Source of the DNA: Oopsacas minuta
Taxonomy: Eukaryota > Porifera > Hexactinellida > Lyssacinosida > Leucopsacidae
DNA: 64,000 bases
Assembly (NCBI GenBank): GCA_024704765.1
Contig: JAKMXF010000210.1
Span: 62,001 to 126,000 of the forward strand
Reading direction: 5' to 3'
In this document: one piece after another, positions 53,980 to 62,876 of the stretch
How the letters are laid out: every line of letters begins with the position of its first letter
Position numbering within the stretch: position 1 is the first letter of the stretch
The notes under the pieces: generated by a model
What the model was told of the DNA's origin: nothing
The model's database searches: none
The model's input: the letters and a program-made list of their open reading frames with translations, nothing else
Made by a program: the position numbers and the translations under genes

Positions 53980-54067
<88 letters not shown>
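53980..54067. repeat. (ATT)n microsatellite, right part
   Basis: About 29 uninterrupted ATT units following the miniature transposon. Confidence 0.92.
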
Positions 54068-54071
<4 letters not shown>

Positions 54072-54510
54072 AAAGAGTATATGTAGATTTAATAGTAGTA
54101 GACAATAACATAATTTGTTTCGCTGGCTATTTATCCAGCTCATCAGTACAAACACAACTATAGTACTAAATATAACTGATTGCTGCTATTCTAAGGTTTG
54201 AAGGAACATTCTAGATTTCTGAGTAACAAAGGATGATAAAGCGTATATGGGCTTACTAATATTATTTATGGGAGTTACTATATAAAGTGGATTTGAGCAA
54301 TGGTGGTTTGTGAAAAAGTTGATTGCTGACAGGCTATGTAATCATGTTTGGTTTAGAGATGATCATTTGAATTTTCTGAACTAGTATATTCTAAATCTGT
54401 TGTAATTGTGGTATTGATTGTGACATCTGGAGTATTATCGGGTTCTTCGTTAGGTGGTTGACTAATAGTTTCGTAGAAAGGTTCTTGAATCGTAAAGATT
54501 TGTTGTCTAC

Positions 54511-54513
54511 TAC

Positions 54514-54555
<42 letters not shown>
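54511..54555. repeat. (ATT)n microsatellite, third tract
   Basis: About 14 ATT units, some 90 bases before the mosaic-end sequence. Confidence 0.9.
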
Positions 54556-54560
<5 letters not shown>

Positions 54561-54643
54561 AAAGGTAATTAAGGTACATTTAAGTATCATTAAGTGGTTG
54601 TCGGTGCTACGGATGATGAGAGAAAGCATTTTAATATAATATC

Positions 54644-54662
54644 AGATGTGTATAAGAGACAG
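54644..54662 (+). other. Exact Tn5/Nextera mosaic-end sequence
   Basis: AGATGTGTATAAGAGACAG is identical over all 19 bases to the hyperactive Tn5 mosaic end used in Nextera libraries. An exact chance match is very unlikely in 64 kb. No other Tn5 or IS50 sequence accompanies it. It most likely marks untrimmed adaptor left in the assembly, so the join at this point should not be trusted. Confidence 0.9.
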
Positions 54663-54921
54663 GTGATAATATGCTCGCTGTACAAGTCTCATATGTATAA
54701 TCTAAACATTTTTTGCGGCTAACCCCACTAATTTGTCGAGCACTGTTTGACTCAGTTGAATAATCGATTATACTTACTGAGTAAGCTTTTTTCTATTATT
54801 ATTATTTATATTATCAAATAACTTATATAAACTCTACGATACTAGTTTTTAATTATTGCAATAGGAACTAATGTAATCATTTCTGAGAACAAATAATATG
54901 CTATTATTCAGCAATCAAATA

Positions 54922-55974
54922 TTAGTTGAGTAGACGTCTTTCTAGCTCAGCTGTATTGCCAGCTCTCCTTGCACTGCTGATTCTCGCATTTCTTACTACC
55001 AAATAAATTGAATAGCCAAATATTGTGAAGAATATTTCAGCTACCCCGAGTAGAAATACTAATCTCACCGTCCATCTGTAATTGATTATTATTATCAGAG
55101 TAATCTCACTGTAAATCTTCGTATTAAGCAGATCACTCATGAAATATGCTAATTGTAAAATAGCAACTGGAAATTCTAAACATATTCCTGTTACAACGAT
55201 TCCTATTCCAGTTAGCATAAATATTGAGAACCATTTGTAAAATATTGCGTTGTGTTTTTGAGTTGCGTATAGATAATAATTTCCTTCACTGATTTGCTCT
55301 CTATATTGTTGCTTAAGTAATTTATAAAGTGATTTTGAGTTCTTGATCACACGAGTATACTCAAACATACAAAAAATTGAAACGTAAAGATGTGAGAATA
55401 TCCCAAACCCGAGTAGAGAAATTATTGTCAGCACTAATGTCACAATAATTACATTCTGTATATTCTTCTTTATTTCACTAAAATTGGTGTATCTTTTACA
55501 AATATGTATAGTATATTTTGTGATTATGTTTAGGAGGGAAAGTGTTGCAAAACAAGCTATATAGCTAAACGCCCTTATAATATACTCAATAACTCTAGCT
55601 ATCAAACTATATGGAAAGAAATACTTACTAACTAATTCCAGCATGTTGGATGGGAAATAGGTAAAATTTTCTATCAGGATTGTAGCTAGGATTAGAAGGT
55701 ACTTATCGTATTCTGTACTGTATTTGTATTTGAGGTTATACAACTCTGTACTGTATTGGTATTTGTTCTCTGATTGAGAAAGAGTTAATTTGATCTGCTT
55801 GAGTTTATTTCTTAAGGAGAAGATACGTTTTAGAATGATTATAATCCAACAAGCATAAACCAACCAAATGAAAATTGGCCCAATTATAACAACATAAGTG
55901 AATGCTGTTGTTGATATCTTTTGTCCACCGTTATTGAGAGGATAAGACTCATTTATTTTCATATTTACCTCCAT
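54922..55974 (-). CDS. Multi-pass membrane protein, unknown
   Basis: This minus-strand, intronless frame encodes 350 residues. At least six hydrophobic helices are visible, near residues 24-48, 92-112, 131-153, 174-203, 248-276 and 302-327; a seventh may be present around 285-300. The N-terminus is short with an N-x-S site (NES) and the C-terminus is short and basic, so a seven-helix receptor-like topology is possible. None of the common GPCR motifs (DRY, NPxxY, WxP) is seen. A small internal repeat, KYQYSTELY and KYKYSTEYD, lies at 71-89. A TATATAAAT on the same strand upstream near 56012-56020 may be the promoter. It is not recognised as a known family. Confidence 0.65.
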   Translation of the reverse strand: MEVNMKINESYPLNNGGQKISTTAFTYVVIIGPIFIWLVYACWIIIILKRIFSLRNKLKQIKLTLSQSENKYQYSTELYNLKYKYSTEYDKYLLILATILIENFTYFPSNMLELVSKYFFPYSLIARVIEYIIRAFSYIACFATLSLLNIITKYTIHICKRYTNFSEIKKNIQNVIIVTLVLTIISLLGFGIFSHLYVSIFCMFEYTRVIKNSKSLYKLLKQQYREQISEGNYYLYATQKHNAIFYKWFSIFMLTGIGIVVTGICLEFPVAILQLAYFMSDLLNTKIYSEITLIIIINYRWTVRLVFLLGVAEIFFTIFGYSIYLVVRNARISSARRAGNTAELERRLLN

Positions 55975-56279
55975 GTGAATGAAATTACACAGATTTTGGA
56001 GATATTTGTAATTTATATATTTACGTCTGCTTATTTATATTCACAACATTATCTGGCATATCATTAATACTACCTAATATCCCTCTAACATTTAACCACC
56101 AGAGGATGAACTCTAAAGATTCTTACATTAATGATGTAATATACGTAATTTACATTGAGAATGATTACTAAGATATTTGGCGCGGATATACCCCTTCGGG
56201 GGTTGAATAAATGGTTACTCAAATGTCAAATGTACTGTTATTAATTTAGAAACCCATATTAGTTGACTCAGTAGTGAAC
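55975..56279. other. Divergent promoter region
   Basis: About 305 bases separate the minus-strand membrane-protein gene from the plus-strand pseudokinase fusion. No repeat or motif beyond AT-rich boxes is seen. Confidence 0.4.
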
Positions 56280-58385
56280 ATGGCGTTTGAAGCATTGATG
56301 GAGGCTATGATTGCAACAGCCAATGTTCCTGACAATTATTTAGTCCTCCAGTCAGAGCTGGACTGGATGAAACTATACAAAGCTGCATCAGATAAAAATG
56401 CTATTATTTGCATTGAATTCTATGATGAAAGTTTCTCTGCTTGTCGTGGCGCCAGTCAACATTTCTTACAACTAGCTCGTAAGTATTCTAACCTACCTTT
56501 TATTCAGATACGATTAACACCAATTTGTAAATGGGCCCTTGTAAGGAAGTCAGTTGGTGGAGTTGATTACGTGCCTTGTATTGTTGTGATGTCGTTTACT
56601 AATGATGGAGCAGAGAGAGCTAAATTCGAGGGAGAAAGGGAGATAGAACAAGCACTCCGTAGAGGACTGATACAAAATGTAATTAACGAATTTAAGGAGA
56701 GAAGAGAAACAGCTAACTTAGAAGAGCTGATTGCTGGAGAAGTTTTGAAGAAATTAGTTGCGGATAATATCGAGAAAGAGGAAGAAGTACAAGGTTTGAG
56801 GAAACGGATGGATGATATCGAATCGTCAAGAGCAAAGGAAGAACAGAAAAAAGAGAGGATGAGACTAGCTGTTGAGGAGCGAGAGAGAACTGCTATAGAA
56901 GAAAGAAGAGTAAATCGTCCTATCATCTTGAATGAATTGAAACATCAAGATGACATTGAATCTTTGGGTGTAGGTAGACTGAAGGACGTGTTTAAACGGC
57001 TCCATGTGAACATAGTCGGTTTTACCGAGAAACACGAACTACTAGCTAAACTGTATGATGAATTCCCAGAGTTAAGGAAGAGACAGAGAAACGTATATGA
57101 AGCTTATTCGGGTAATGTACAATCATCTTTGCCTCCTACCTCTGTTGATCAAATCCCTGTTCCTGATGAAGATAATATATACGCTCTTTCCGACCAAGAT
57201 ATTGAGAAATTACCTGTAACAAAGTTGAAGAAGTATATATCGAAATATGGATTGGAAAGCGAGGGACCTTTCTCTGAGAGATCTGAACTGATACAAGCTA
57301 TTAAGAAAAAAAGAGCTACAGCTTGCAGATCAAGGCCTAGTTCAGTCTTACAAGCACAAAATAGTTTTCAGGTGAAAGAAGAAGTCAATGAATTGAATGG
57401 AAAAATAATGGATCTCACTGACAAATTGACTCAGACTAAGATCCTATCGATTTGTCGTCTCTCTCATTTCGTGATTGTGCAAACCCATCAACTACCTGCT
57501 TCAGATAAAATCTGTCAACATACTGTACGATGTAAGAAAGAAGGCTTACCTGATTCCAATAAACTATACACTATGAAGGGAGTATTCAATTACTTTGATT
57601 GTATGCTAGACTCTCATTCTGTACGTATTATCAATGAATTTGAGATTCTCTCAACACTAGAACCTCATCCCAACATTGTATACCATTGCGCTCTCATATA
57701 CGATAAACCTACACCAAGTTACGTATGTTCCCCAAAAGTATCATTGGATAATATTGCCCTCTTTTCAGTAAGTGAAAGTTTGCCATATTCCATATGTACA
57801 TATCTTGGTAGGAACCACAAAAATGCAGCTATTGAAACGAAAAGATATGTAGATTGGATGAAACAGGTAATCTCTGCGTTTTCCTATCTTTTCGATAAAA
57901 ATGTATTTCTTCGTAGCATTAAGCACGACAATATAATGTATGACCCTGAAATGAATTTGATTAAATTGATGGGATTTGATTCTGCTATCACTTCACAAAC
58001 TGTTCCTTTCTACACGGAACTTACTTCGATAGGAGATCTGAACAGCTATCTAGCTCCCGAAATTCTTAACGCAATACCAGGGCCTTCTAACTTCCTTGAC
58101 TACACTTCTCACTACTCTTGGACGGCTGGAGCACTGTCCTATGATTTAGCATGTAACCCTTCTCCATTTACAAGTGATCGAGTAGACCCATCACAATACA
58201 ACAACCATGAAATACCAACTCTAAACTGTATTTACCCTTATGGCTCTCTGAATAAATCCACCTCCTCTCCTATTCCTCCTATGTACGCTTCACTCGTTAT
58301 TCGTATGTTATCCTATCGACCTAATGACCGTCCTGATCTTCAAGCTATCCTCAGCACGATTGATACTGTCATTACTTCATGCTAA
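56280..58385 (+). CDS. Thioredoxin-like / coiled coil / SAP-like / PINK1-like pseudokinase fusion
   Basis: This single exon encodes 701 residues from the first ATG at 56280. Residues ~30-130 look like a thioredoxin fold: AIICIEFYDESFSACRG replaces the CxxC site with SxxC-like SFSAC, and the cis-Pro is kept in DYVPCIVV. Residues ~135-215 are a charged coiled coil. Two SAP-like helical motifs follow, GVGRLKDVFKRLHVNIVGFT near 228 and LPVTKLKKYISKYGLESEG near 310. Residues ~400-700 are kinase-like: EPHPNIVYH, FLRSIKHDNIMY in place of HRDxKxxN, LMGFDSA in place of DFG, APE in YLAPEIL, WTAGALSYDLACNPSPF, and RPNDRPDLQ. The C-lobe order resembles PINK1. HRD and DFG Asp are both lost, so catalysis is unlikely. 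I know of no named protein with this order; codon use is like its neighbours. Confidence 0.75.
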   Translation: MAFEALMEAMIATANVPDNYLVLQSELDWMKLYKAASDKNAIICIEFYDESFSACRGASQHFLQLARKYSNLPFIQIRLTPICKWALVRKSVGGVDYVPCIVVMSFTNDGAERAKFEGEREIEQALRRGLIQNVINEFKERRETANLEELIAGEVLKKLVADNIEKEEEVQGLRKRMDDIESSRAKEEQKKERMRLAVEERERTAIEERRVNRPIILNELKHQDDIESLGVGRLKDVFKRLHVNIVGFTEKHELLAKLYDEFPELRKRQRNVYEAYSGNVQSSLPPTSVDQIPVPDEDNIYALSDQDIEKLPVTKLKKYISKYGLESEGPFSERSELIQAIKKKRATACRSRPSSVLQAQNSFQVKEEVNELNGKIMDLTDKLTQTKILSICRLSHFVIVQTHQLPASDKICQHTVRCKKEGLPDSNKLYTMKGVFNYFDCMLDSHSVRIINEFEILSTLEPHPNIVYHCALIYDKPTPSYVCSPKVSLDNIALFSVSESLPYSICTYLGRNHKNAAIETKRYVDWMKQVISAFSYLFDKNVFLRSIKHDNIMYDPEMNLIKLMGFDSAITSQTVPFYTELTSIGDLNSYLAPEILNAIPGPSNFLDYTSHYSWTAGALSYDLACNPSPFTSDRVDPSQYNNHEIPTLNCIYPYGSLNKSTSSPIPPMYASLVIRMLSYRPNDRPDLQAILSTIDTVITSC

Positions 58386-58607
58386 TCTTTACCAGTTGAG
58401 CTCAAAACTGAGTAACAGTTATCTGCATTTGAACTTTTTATTGCTATTTTACATCTTTTAACCTCCCCCAATTGTATATAATTATTTCTTTGTACTTTTA
58501 TGCTTAGTTTTATTGTATTATGGAATTCTTGCCTTCTAAACGTTGCTCTAATTTGCTCTTTTTGTTTCCATTATGATTATTTTAGAATTCTCACATTATG
58601 CCAAGAA

Positions 58608-59915
58608 ATGTCTAGCTTTGGTTATCATGGAAATGAAGGCGGATTTAATGGTTCTTCAACAACTGTCGGTTATAACTATGTATTCATAGGGTCAGTTGAT
58701 GAACAGTTTAAGTGTCTTATATGCAAAAAAGTTATGCGAGATGCAGTACAAACACAATGCGGTCATCATTTTTGCTATTCTTGTATCTTTAATTTTGTAA
58801 AAAATTCACCAAATTGCATTTGCCCCATATGCCACACTCAATTAGATCCACGAAAGATACTATCCCCTGACGAACATATACGAGAGCGTGTGAGATGTAT
58901 GCAAATAATGTGTCCTCATCCCAATTGCCAAACTATAGGCACAATCGATGAAATTGAACGAAGTCACATGAACTACTGTGATTTCAGAAATTTTGTTAGA
59001 TGTGATGTGTGTATGACATCAATGGATAAATCTCAACTACCACAACATATCCAAATGTGTGGCATACCAATTTACAAATGTGAATACTGTCATAGCGAAA
59101 TAGTTTATGCGAATAAGAACCATCATGAATTATCTTGTCCGAATTTTAAGATTTCATGTAAATATTGCGGTTTCGAAATGTACCGGATAAAGTATGAAGA
59201 ACACTGTAAAAATAGTTGTACTGCTATAAGACGAGACTGTCCTTATGAAAAGTGCCCATTTAAAGGGCAACTTCAACAAATAAATGATCATCTTATATCT
59301 TCAGCTTTTCTACATGCATCATTTTATCAAGATCAGGTAAATGAGCTAGAAATGAAAAATAGAGAGATGGGAAACCAACTTAGGAAACTTGAAAAACTTC
59401 ACAAAGGATTAGCACAAAGTAGCTATGGTTCAAAACAAAAAACGTCAAGTTTTTTCCGAAGATTTATGCCACCCTTCAATGGAGAAGATTGGGAGGATTT
59501 CCAAGAATTCACAACATTTCCCACTAATGGGAAGTTAATCTGGAAAATCTCTAATTTTAAAAATACTTTTCTAGAATCTGGAAAATACACAAAAATATAT
59601 TCACAACCTTTCTACACTTCTCCTGAAGGCTTTAAGTTGTCCTGTTACCTCTATAAGCAGGATAACCAAGTGATGATGGTGTGCTTTCAAATCATGGAAG
59701 GTGAATTCGATGAAATTCTAGATTCCCTATCATCCTCTGCTACTGTTTTAATGTTAAATAAGATCCGATCCAATAGCATATCTTATGACGTAAAATTGTA
59801 TTGTGATTCTGATAGAACTTCAAAAGATATTGGTTGTGTGGAGCTACTAGCTTTTCAGCAAATTTTGCATTTTATAGGGAGCAGTTCTCTGATTATGCAA
59901 ATAGGAGTTAAATAG
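58608..59915 (+). CDS. TRAF-family adaptor (RING, zinc fingers, coiled coil, MATH)
   Basis: From the ATG at 58608 the frame gives 435 residues. A RING finger lies at about 33-76 (CLICKKVMRDAVQTQCGHHFCYSC, then CPICHTQLD). TRAF-type zinc fingers cover about 100-235, with repeated C-x(2-6)-C..H..C units such as CDVCMTSMDKSQLPQHIQMC and CKYCGFEMYRIKYEEHC. A short coiled coil runs at about 240-270, and the TRAF-C/MATH domain at about 305-435 begins GKLIWKISNFKNTF. The MATH domain is shortened in the middle compared with TRAF2/3/6. TRAFs couple receptors to IKK and MAPK signalling as E3 ligases. The frame is open upstream to an ATG at 58500, but a pyrimidine-rich TTTTAG at 58580-58585 suggests an acceptor, so 58608 is preferred. 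Confidence 0.88.
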   Translation: MSSFGYHGNEGGFNGSSTTVGYNYVFIGSVDEQFKCLICKKVMRDAVQTQCGHHFCYSCIFNFVKNSPNCICPICHTQLDPRKILSPDEHIRERVRCMQIMCPHPNCQTIGTIDEIERSHMNYCDFRNFVRCDVCMTSMDKSQLPQHIQMCGIPIYKCEYCHSEIVYANKNHHELSCPNFKISCKYCGFEMYRIKYEEHCKNSCTAIRRDCPYEKCPFKGQLQQINDHLISSAFLHASFYQDQVNELEMKNREMGNQLRKLEKLHKGLAQSSYGSKQKTSSFFRRFMPPFNGEDWEDFQEFTTFPTNGKLIWKISNFKNTFLESGKYTKIYSQPFYTSPEGFKLSCYLYKQDNQVMMVCFQIMEGEFDEILDSLSSSATVLMLNKIRSNSISYDVKLYCDSDRTSKDIGCVELLAFQQILHFIGSSSLIMQIGVK

Positions 59916-60247
59916 TATTGGAAACATTCCTGTATCTTTATTTGTGCATATAAGTTTTGTAGTATTTACTCTTCTTATCTATTATGAGGATTTTGTGTGT
60001 AGATTTATCTTTCTTTTTCAACATTTGATAATTATGTTATGGACAATGTAAATCTAGAGTAATAACGTTGGGAAAATTTCTAGAAATACACAAGATTCTC
60101 ACTTATAATTTGCCTTCTTGTATTTTTGAAGTAAGTATTTCTCATAAAATCTGTATTGAATTAATGCTTAATAATTAATATGAAACTGGTAGATCTTTGG
60201 TTGACAATTAGCGACTCTGACTGAATTTAATTTTAACATTTAAGAAA
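59916..60247. other. Intergenic gap TRAF to NOLC1-like
   Basis: 332 AT-rich bases; nothing recognised. Confidence 0.4.
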
Positions 60248-60901
60248 ATGCAAGAGAGCGGGTTGCCATCAGAGTTATTGTTTGGCATATACAAGTTTCT
60301 GATAGAAAATGACCTGAAGAAATCAGCCAAAACACTGAGGAAAGAGGTAAGTTTAGATGTTACTAATGACAGTGATGTAAATTTATTGGAATTGTACAGA
60401 AAATTTTTGAAACGAAAGAGAAAATCACTCGAAACAGAACCAAGTAGCAAAAAGAAATTGAAATTGTCTGATGAAGTGCTACATACTTCCGAGGTAATCC
60501 CAACTCCATTAGAAACTGATATTATAGAATATGAAGAATCTGTAAATTCGTTTGAGAAGAATGCAGCGAAGAAACAGAAGAAAAATAAAAAAAATAACAA
60601 TAATGTAATTGACAATTCTACTGTCATTACAAACCAACATAATTATACGGGGTTTAGACGCGTTAATACTGACATCTCAAAAGTTAATCCTATGCTCAGA
60701 GATAACTCATTTGCTAAGAAAGTATCAATGGGGGGTAGTGATAAATCTTGGGGTAAGAAGGCTTGTGATGATTTTAGGAATACATCCGGTAAGACGTTCA
60801 GACACGAGAAGACTAAGAAAAAGCGGGGGAGTTACAGAGGAGGTTCTATTGGAACAGAGGTGTGTAGCTTCAAATTCGACCTTTCTGAGAGTGATTCATA
60901 A
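60248..60901 (+). CDS. NOLC1 / Nopp140-like nucleolar protein, short form
   Basis: This single exon encodes 217 residues. A LisH-like motif opens the protein (PSELLFGIYKFLIENDLKKSAKTLRKE, about 7-33). A lysine-rich middle with acidic patches follows. The C-terminus carries the SRP40/Nopp140 signature: GFRRVNTDISKVNPMLRDNSF near 135, DFRNTSGKTFRHEKTKKKRGSYRGG near 175-200, and a final FKFDLSESDS. Nopp140 is a chaperone of box H/ACA and C/D snoRNPs that shuttles between nucleolus and Cajal bodies. Vertebrate Nopp140 has ten Ser/Lys repeat units between these ends. Here they are almost absent, making this one of the shortest plausible forms. Confidence 0.87.
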   Translation: MQESGLPSELLFGIYKFLIENDLKKSAKTLRKEVSLDVTNDSDVNLLELYRKFLKRKRKSLETEPSSKKKLKLSDEVLHTSEVIPTPLETDIIEYEESVNSFEKNAAKKQKKNKKNNNNVIDNSTVITNQHNYTGFRRVNTDISKVNPMLRDNSFAKKVSMGGSDKSWGKKACDDFRNTSGKTFRHEKTKKKRGSYRGGSIGTEVCSFKFDLSESDS

Positions 60902-61481
60902 TTTTATCTTATTTGATTAGAGTCATTAGACGTGAATAATAGTTTGCATGTATTCTACATTAAAGATTAGTTGACTAGCAACCTAAGTTTCTAGGTGACC
61001 TCAAGGGGAATGTATATTTGATCAGAAGTCAGCGAATTTGAAAATTTGTTACCACAGCGTCTCTAAACGTGTTTTCGTTACTGAGGAAATTCTTTCATGG
61101 ATCAGGTGAATACTATCTACTTGTTCAAAATAGAATTTCTGATCAAAATATGCAGTCTACCTCCAGTTCATCCAACAAGTCTCGTATATATTTTCGAACC
61201 AAATCCATTCTTCCGCAGGCCATGTCATCCTGGCTCTTTCATGAAAGTTATAAGAGTATGATCTAAGTGAACGATACCTCATTATTCATATTACGTATGA
61301 TTATGTTTTTGCTAAATATGTGAGTGCTCATTGTATTAAATTCATCTGTTTGGTTGTTAGCGATGGCAACATTTAGACCACATAAGGTGTTACTCTCGTT
61401 TAAGTCCTGGTATAAATGCGAAAATATTCTACTTTTAAAATCTTGCATATCTAATTAAGCAGTATTACTACCCTCTTTTCC
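60902..61481. other. Intergenic gap NOLC1-like to lysine-ketoglutarate reductase
   Basis: 580 bases of AT-rich sequence. A 65-residue frame at 61069-61266 starts from a GTG, has no domain, and was not accepted. Confidence 0.4.
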
Positions 61482-62876
61482 ATGTCCTCCTTCCGGTTTA
61501 TCTCTCGTTTGAATACTGAACCTCTGCTAGAATTATGTAAGAATACTTTTACCCGATCACTCAGCTCCCAAACCACCGGTACCATTGGGATTGTCCGAGA
61601 GGAGAGCAACCTATGGGAGCGTCGTGCACCCCTGTCTCCTCTTCAGGTAGGACAGCTGGTCAAGCAGGGGAACAAGGTGCTGGTCCAACCCTCTGATAAG
61701 AGAATATTCATAAAATCTGAGTATGAACGAGCTGGTGCAACATTCACTGATGACCTCAGTGAAGCGGACCTTATATTAGGAGTGAAACAACTGCTCTTAG
61801 AGAGAGTTATTCCGGACAAAACCTATGTTATATTCTCACACACCTGTAAGGGGCAGCCAGCTAACATGCCATTATTGGATACTTGTATCCAGGAGAATGT
61901 ACGACTGATTGACTACGAGATGATAGTAGACGAGAATAAAGCTAGGTTATTAGCATTTGGACAATTCGCTGGGATAAGCGGTATGATCAACATTCTATAC
62001 GGAATGGGTATACGTCTGTTAGGACTTGGATATCAAACTCCTTTCCTACACCTCGGCCTAGCTCATAACTACCCACAATTAGCGCAAGCTCACGGAGCTG
62101 TAGCTCAGCTCGGACCTTATATTTCATCAGATGGTATTCCTGCGTCGCTTGGTCCAATGATTTTCTGTTTCACCGGAAGTGGGAATGTGTCTCGAGGTGC
62201 TCAGTCAATTTTCCGGCTCCTCCCGCATGAAATGGTACACCCAGACGACCTGAAAGAAGTAGCTGAAAACGGAGAGACTAACCATGTATATGGTACTGTA
62301 GTAGATGCCCATCATCACTTAAAACATAAGGGAGGACTTAATTTCGATTTGGAACACTATCTGAAAAATGGAAGTGAATACACCAGTAATTTCAGTACGA
62401 ATATCGCGCCGTACATCTCCTGCTTGGTTAATGGGGTATTCTGGGCACCAGGACATCCTCGTGTGTTGACTGATACAGATGCCAGTAGTATTCAGGCAGG
62501 ATATGGAAGGTTGCTAGCTGTAGTGGATGTTTCTAATGATTTAGAAGGTTCTATTGAATTTTCTAGAATGCTGACTACACTGGATAAACCGTTTGCTATA
62601 TACGATTCTTCTAAGAAGCAGTATCATGAAGATTTCAGTGGAGATGGATTTCTGATTTCCAACATTGATAATTTACCAACGCAATTAGCAATTGAAGCTA
62701 CAACTTTCTTTGGAGAAGAACTCCTGTCCTACATTCCAGATTTGATGAAGGTATCTAGGGTGAAGACACTTGATGATTCTAGTATTAGGTTTCCTGTACG
62801 ATCAGCTGTTGTAACGTTTGATAAACAGCTGACTCCACCGTTCCGCTACATTAATGACATTAGGAAGGACAAGTAG
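61482..62876 (+). CDS. Lysine-ketoglutarate reductase (LKR half of AASS), stand-alone
   Basis: This single exon encodes 464 residues and corresponds to the N-terminal half of animal AASS. A mitochondrial-type leader (about 1-30) precedes TIGIVREESNLWERRAPLSPLQVGQLV. Conserved blocks are YVIFSHTCKGQPANMPLLDTC, RLIDYEMIVDENKARLLAFGQFAGISGMINILYGMG, FTGSGNVSRGAQSIFRLLPHEMVHPDDL, and NGVFWAPGHPRVLTD. LKR reduces lysine plus 2-oxoglutarate to saccharopine in mitochondria, the first step of lysine breakdown. The frame stops at TAG just where bifunctional AASS would pass into the linker and saccharopine dehydrogenase half. No SDH sequence follows before the next gene. The ending FRYINDIRKDK is colinear with the AASS linker. 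Confidence 0.93.
   Translation: MSSFRFISRLNTEPLLELCKNTFTRSLSSQTTGTIGIVREESNLWERRAPLSPLQVGQLVKQGNKVLVQPSDKRIFIKSEYERAGATFTDDLSEADLILGVKQLLLERVIPDKTYVIFSHTCKGQPANMPLLDTCIQENVRLIDYEMIVDENKARLLAFGQFAGISGMINILYGMGIRLLGLGYQTPFLHLGLAHNYPQLAQAHGAVAQLGPYISSDGIPASLGPMIFCFTGSGNVSRGAQSIFRLLPHEMVHPDDLKEVAENGETNHVYGTVVDAHHHLKHKGGLNFDLEHYLKNGSEYTSNFSTNIAPYISCLVNGVFWAPGHPRVLTDTDASSIQAGYGRLLAVVDVSNDLEGSIEFSRMLTTLDKPFAIYDSSKKQYHEDFSGDGFLISNIDNLPTQLAIEATTFFGEELLSYIPDLMKVSRVKTLDDSSIRFPVRSAVVTFDKQLTPPFRYINDIRKDK

Larger units (their letters stand above)
53210..54921. other. Repeat-rich gap with suspected assembly artefact
   Basis: This 1.7 kb holds three ATT microsatellite tracts, a miniature transposon, a poly-C tract near 53528-53546, and a 19-base sequencing-adaptor-like sequence. 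All but the poly-C tract are listed separately. No gene recognised. Confidence 0.6.

Noticed and set aside
53817-54067. Regular repeats that might suggest a CRISPR-type array
   Set aside because: They are simple ATT triplets interrupted by one transposon; there are no unique spacers and the genome is eukaryotic.
58500-58607. 36-residue N-terminal extension of the TRAF protein
   Set aside because: Although an ATG is present, the segment is hydrophobic and unlike TRAF N-termini, and a TTTTAG acceptor-like site lies between it and the ATG at 58608.
61069-61266. 65-residue Ser-rich frame upstream of LKR
   Set aside because: It starts at a GTG, lacks a domain and has no neighbouring exon.
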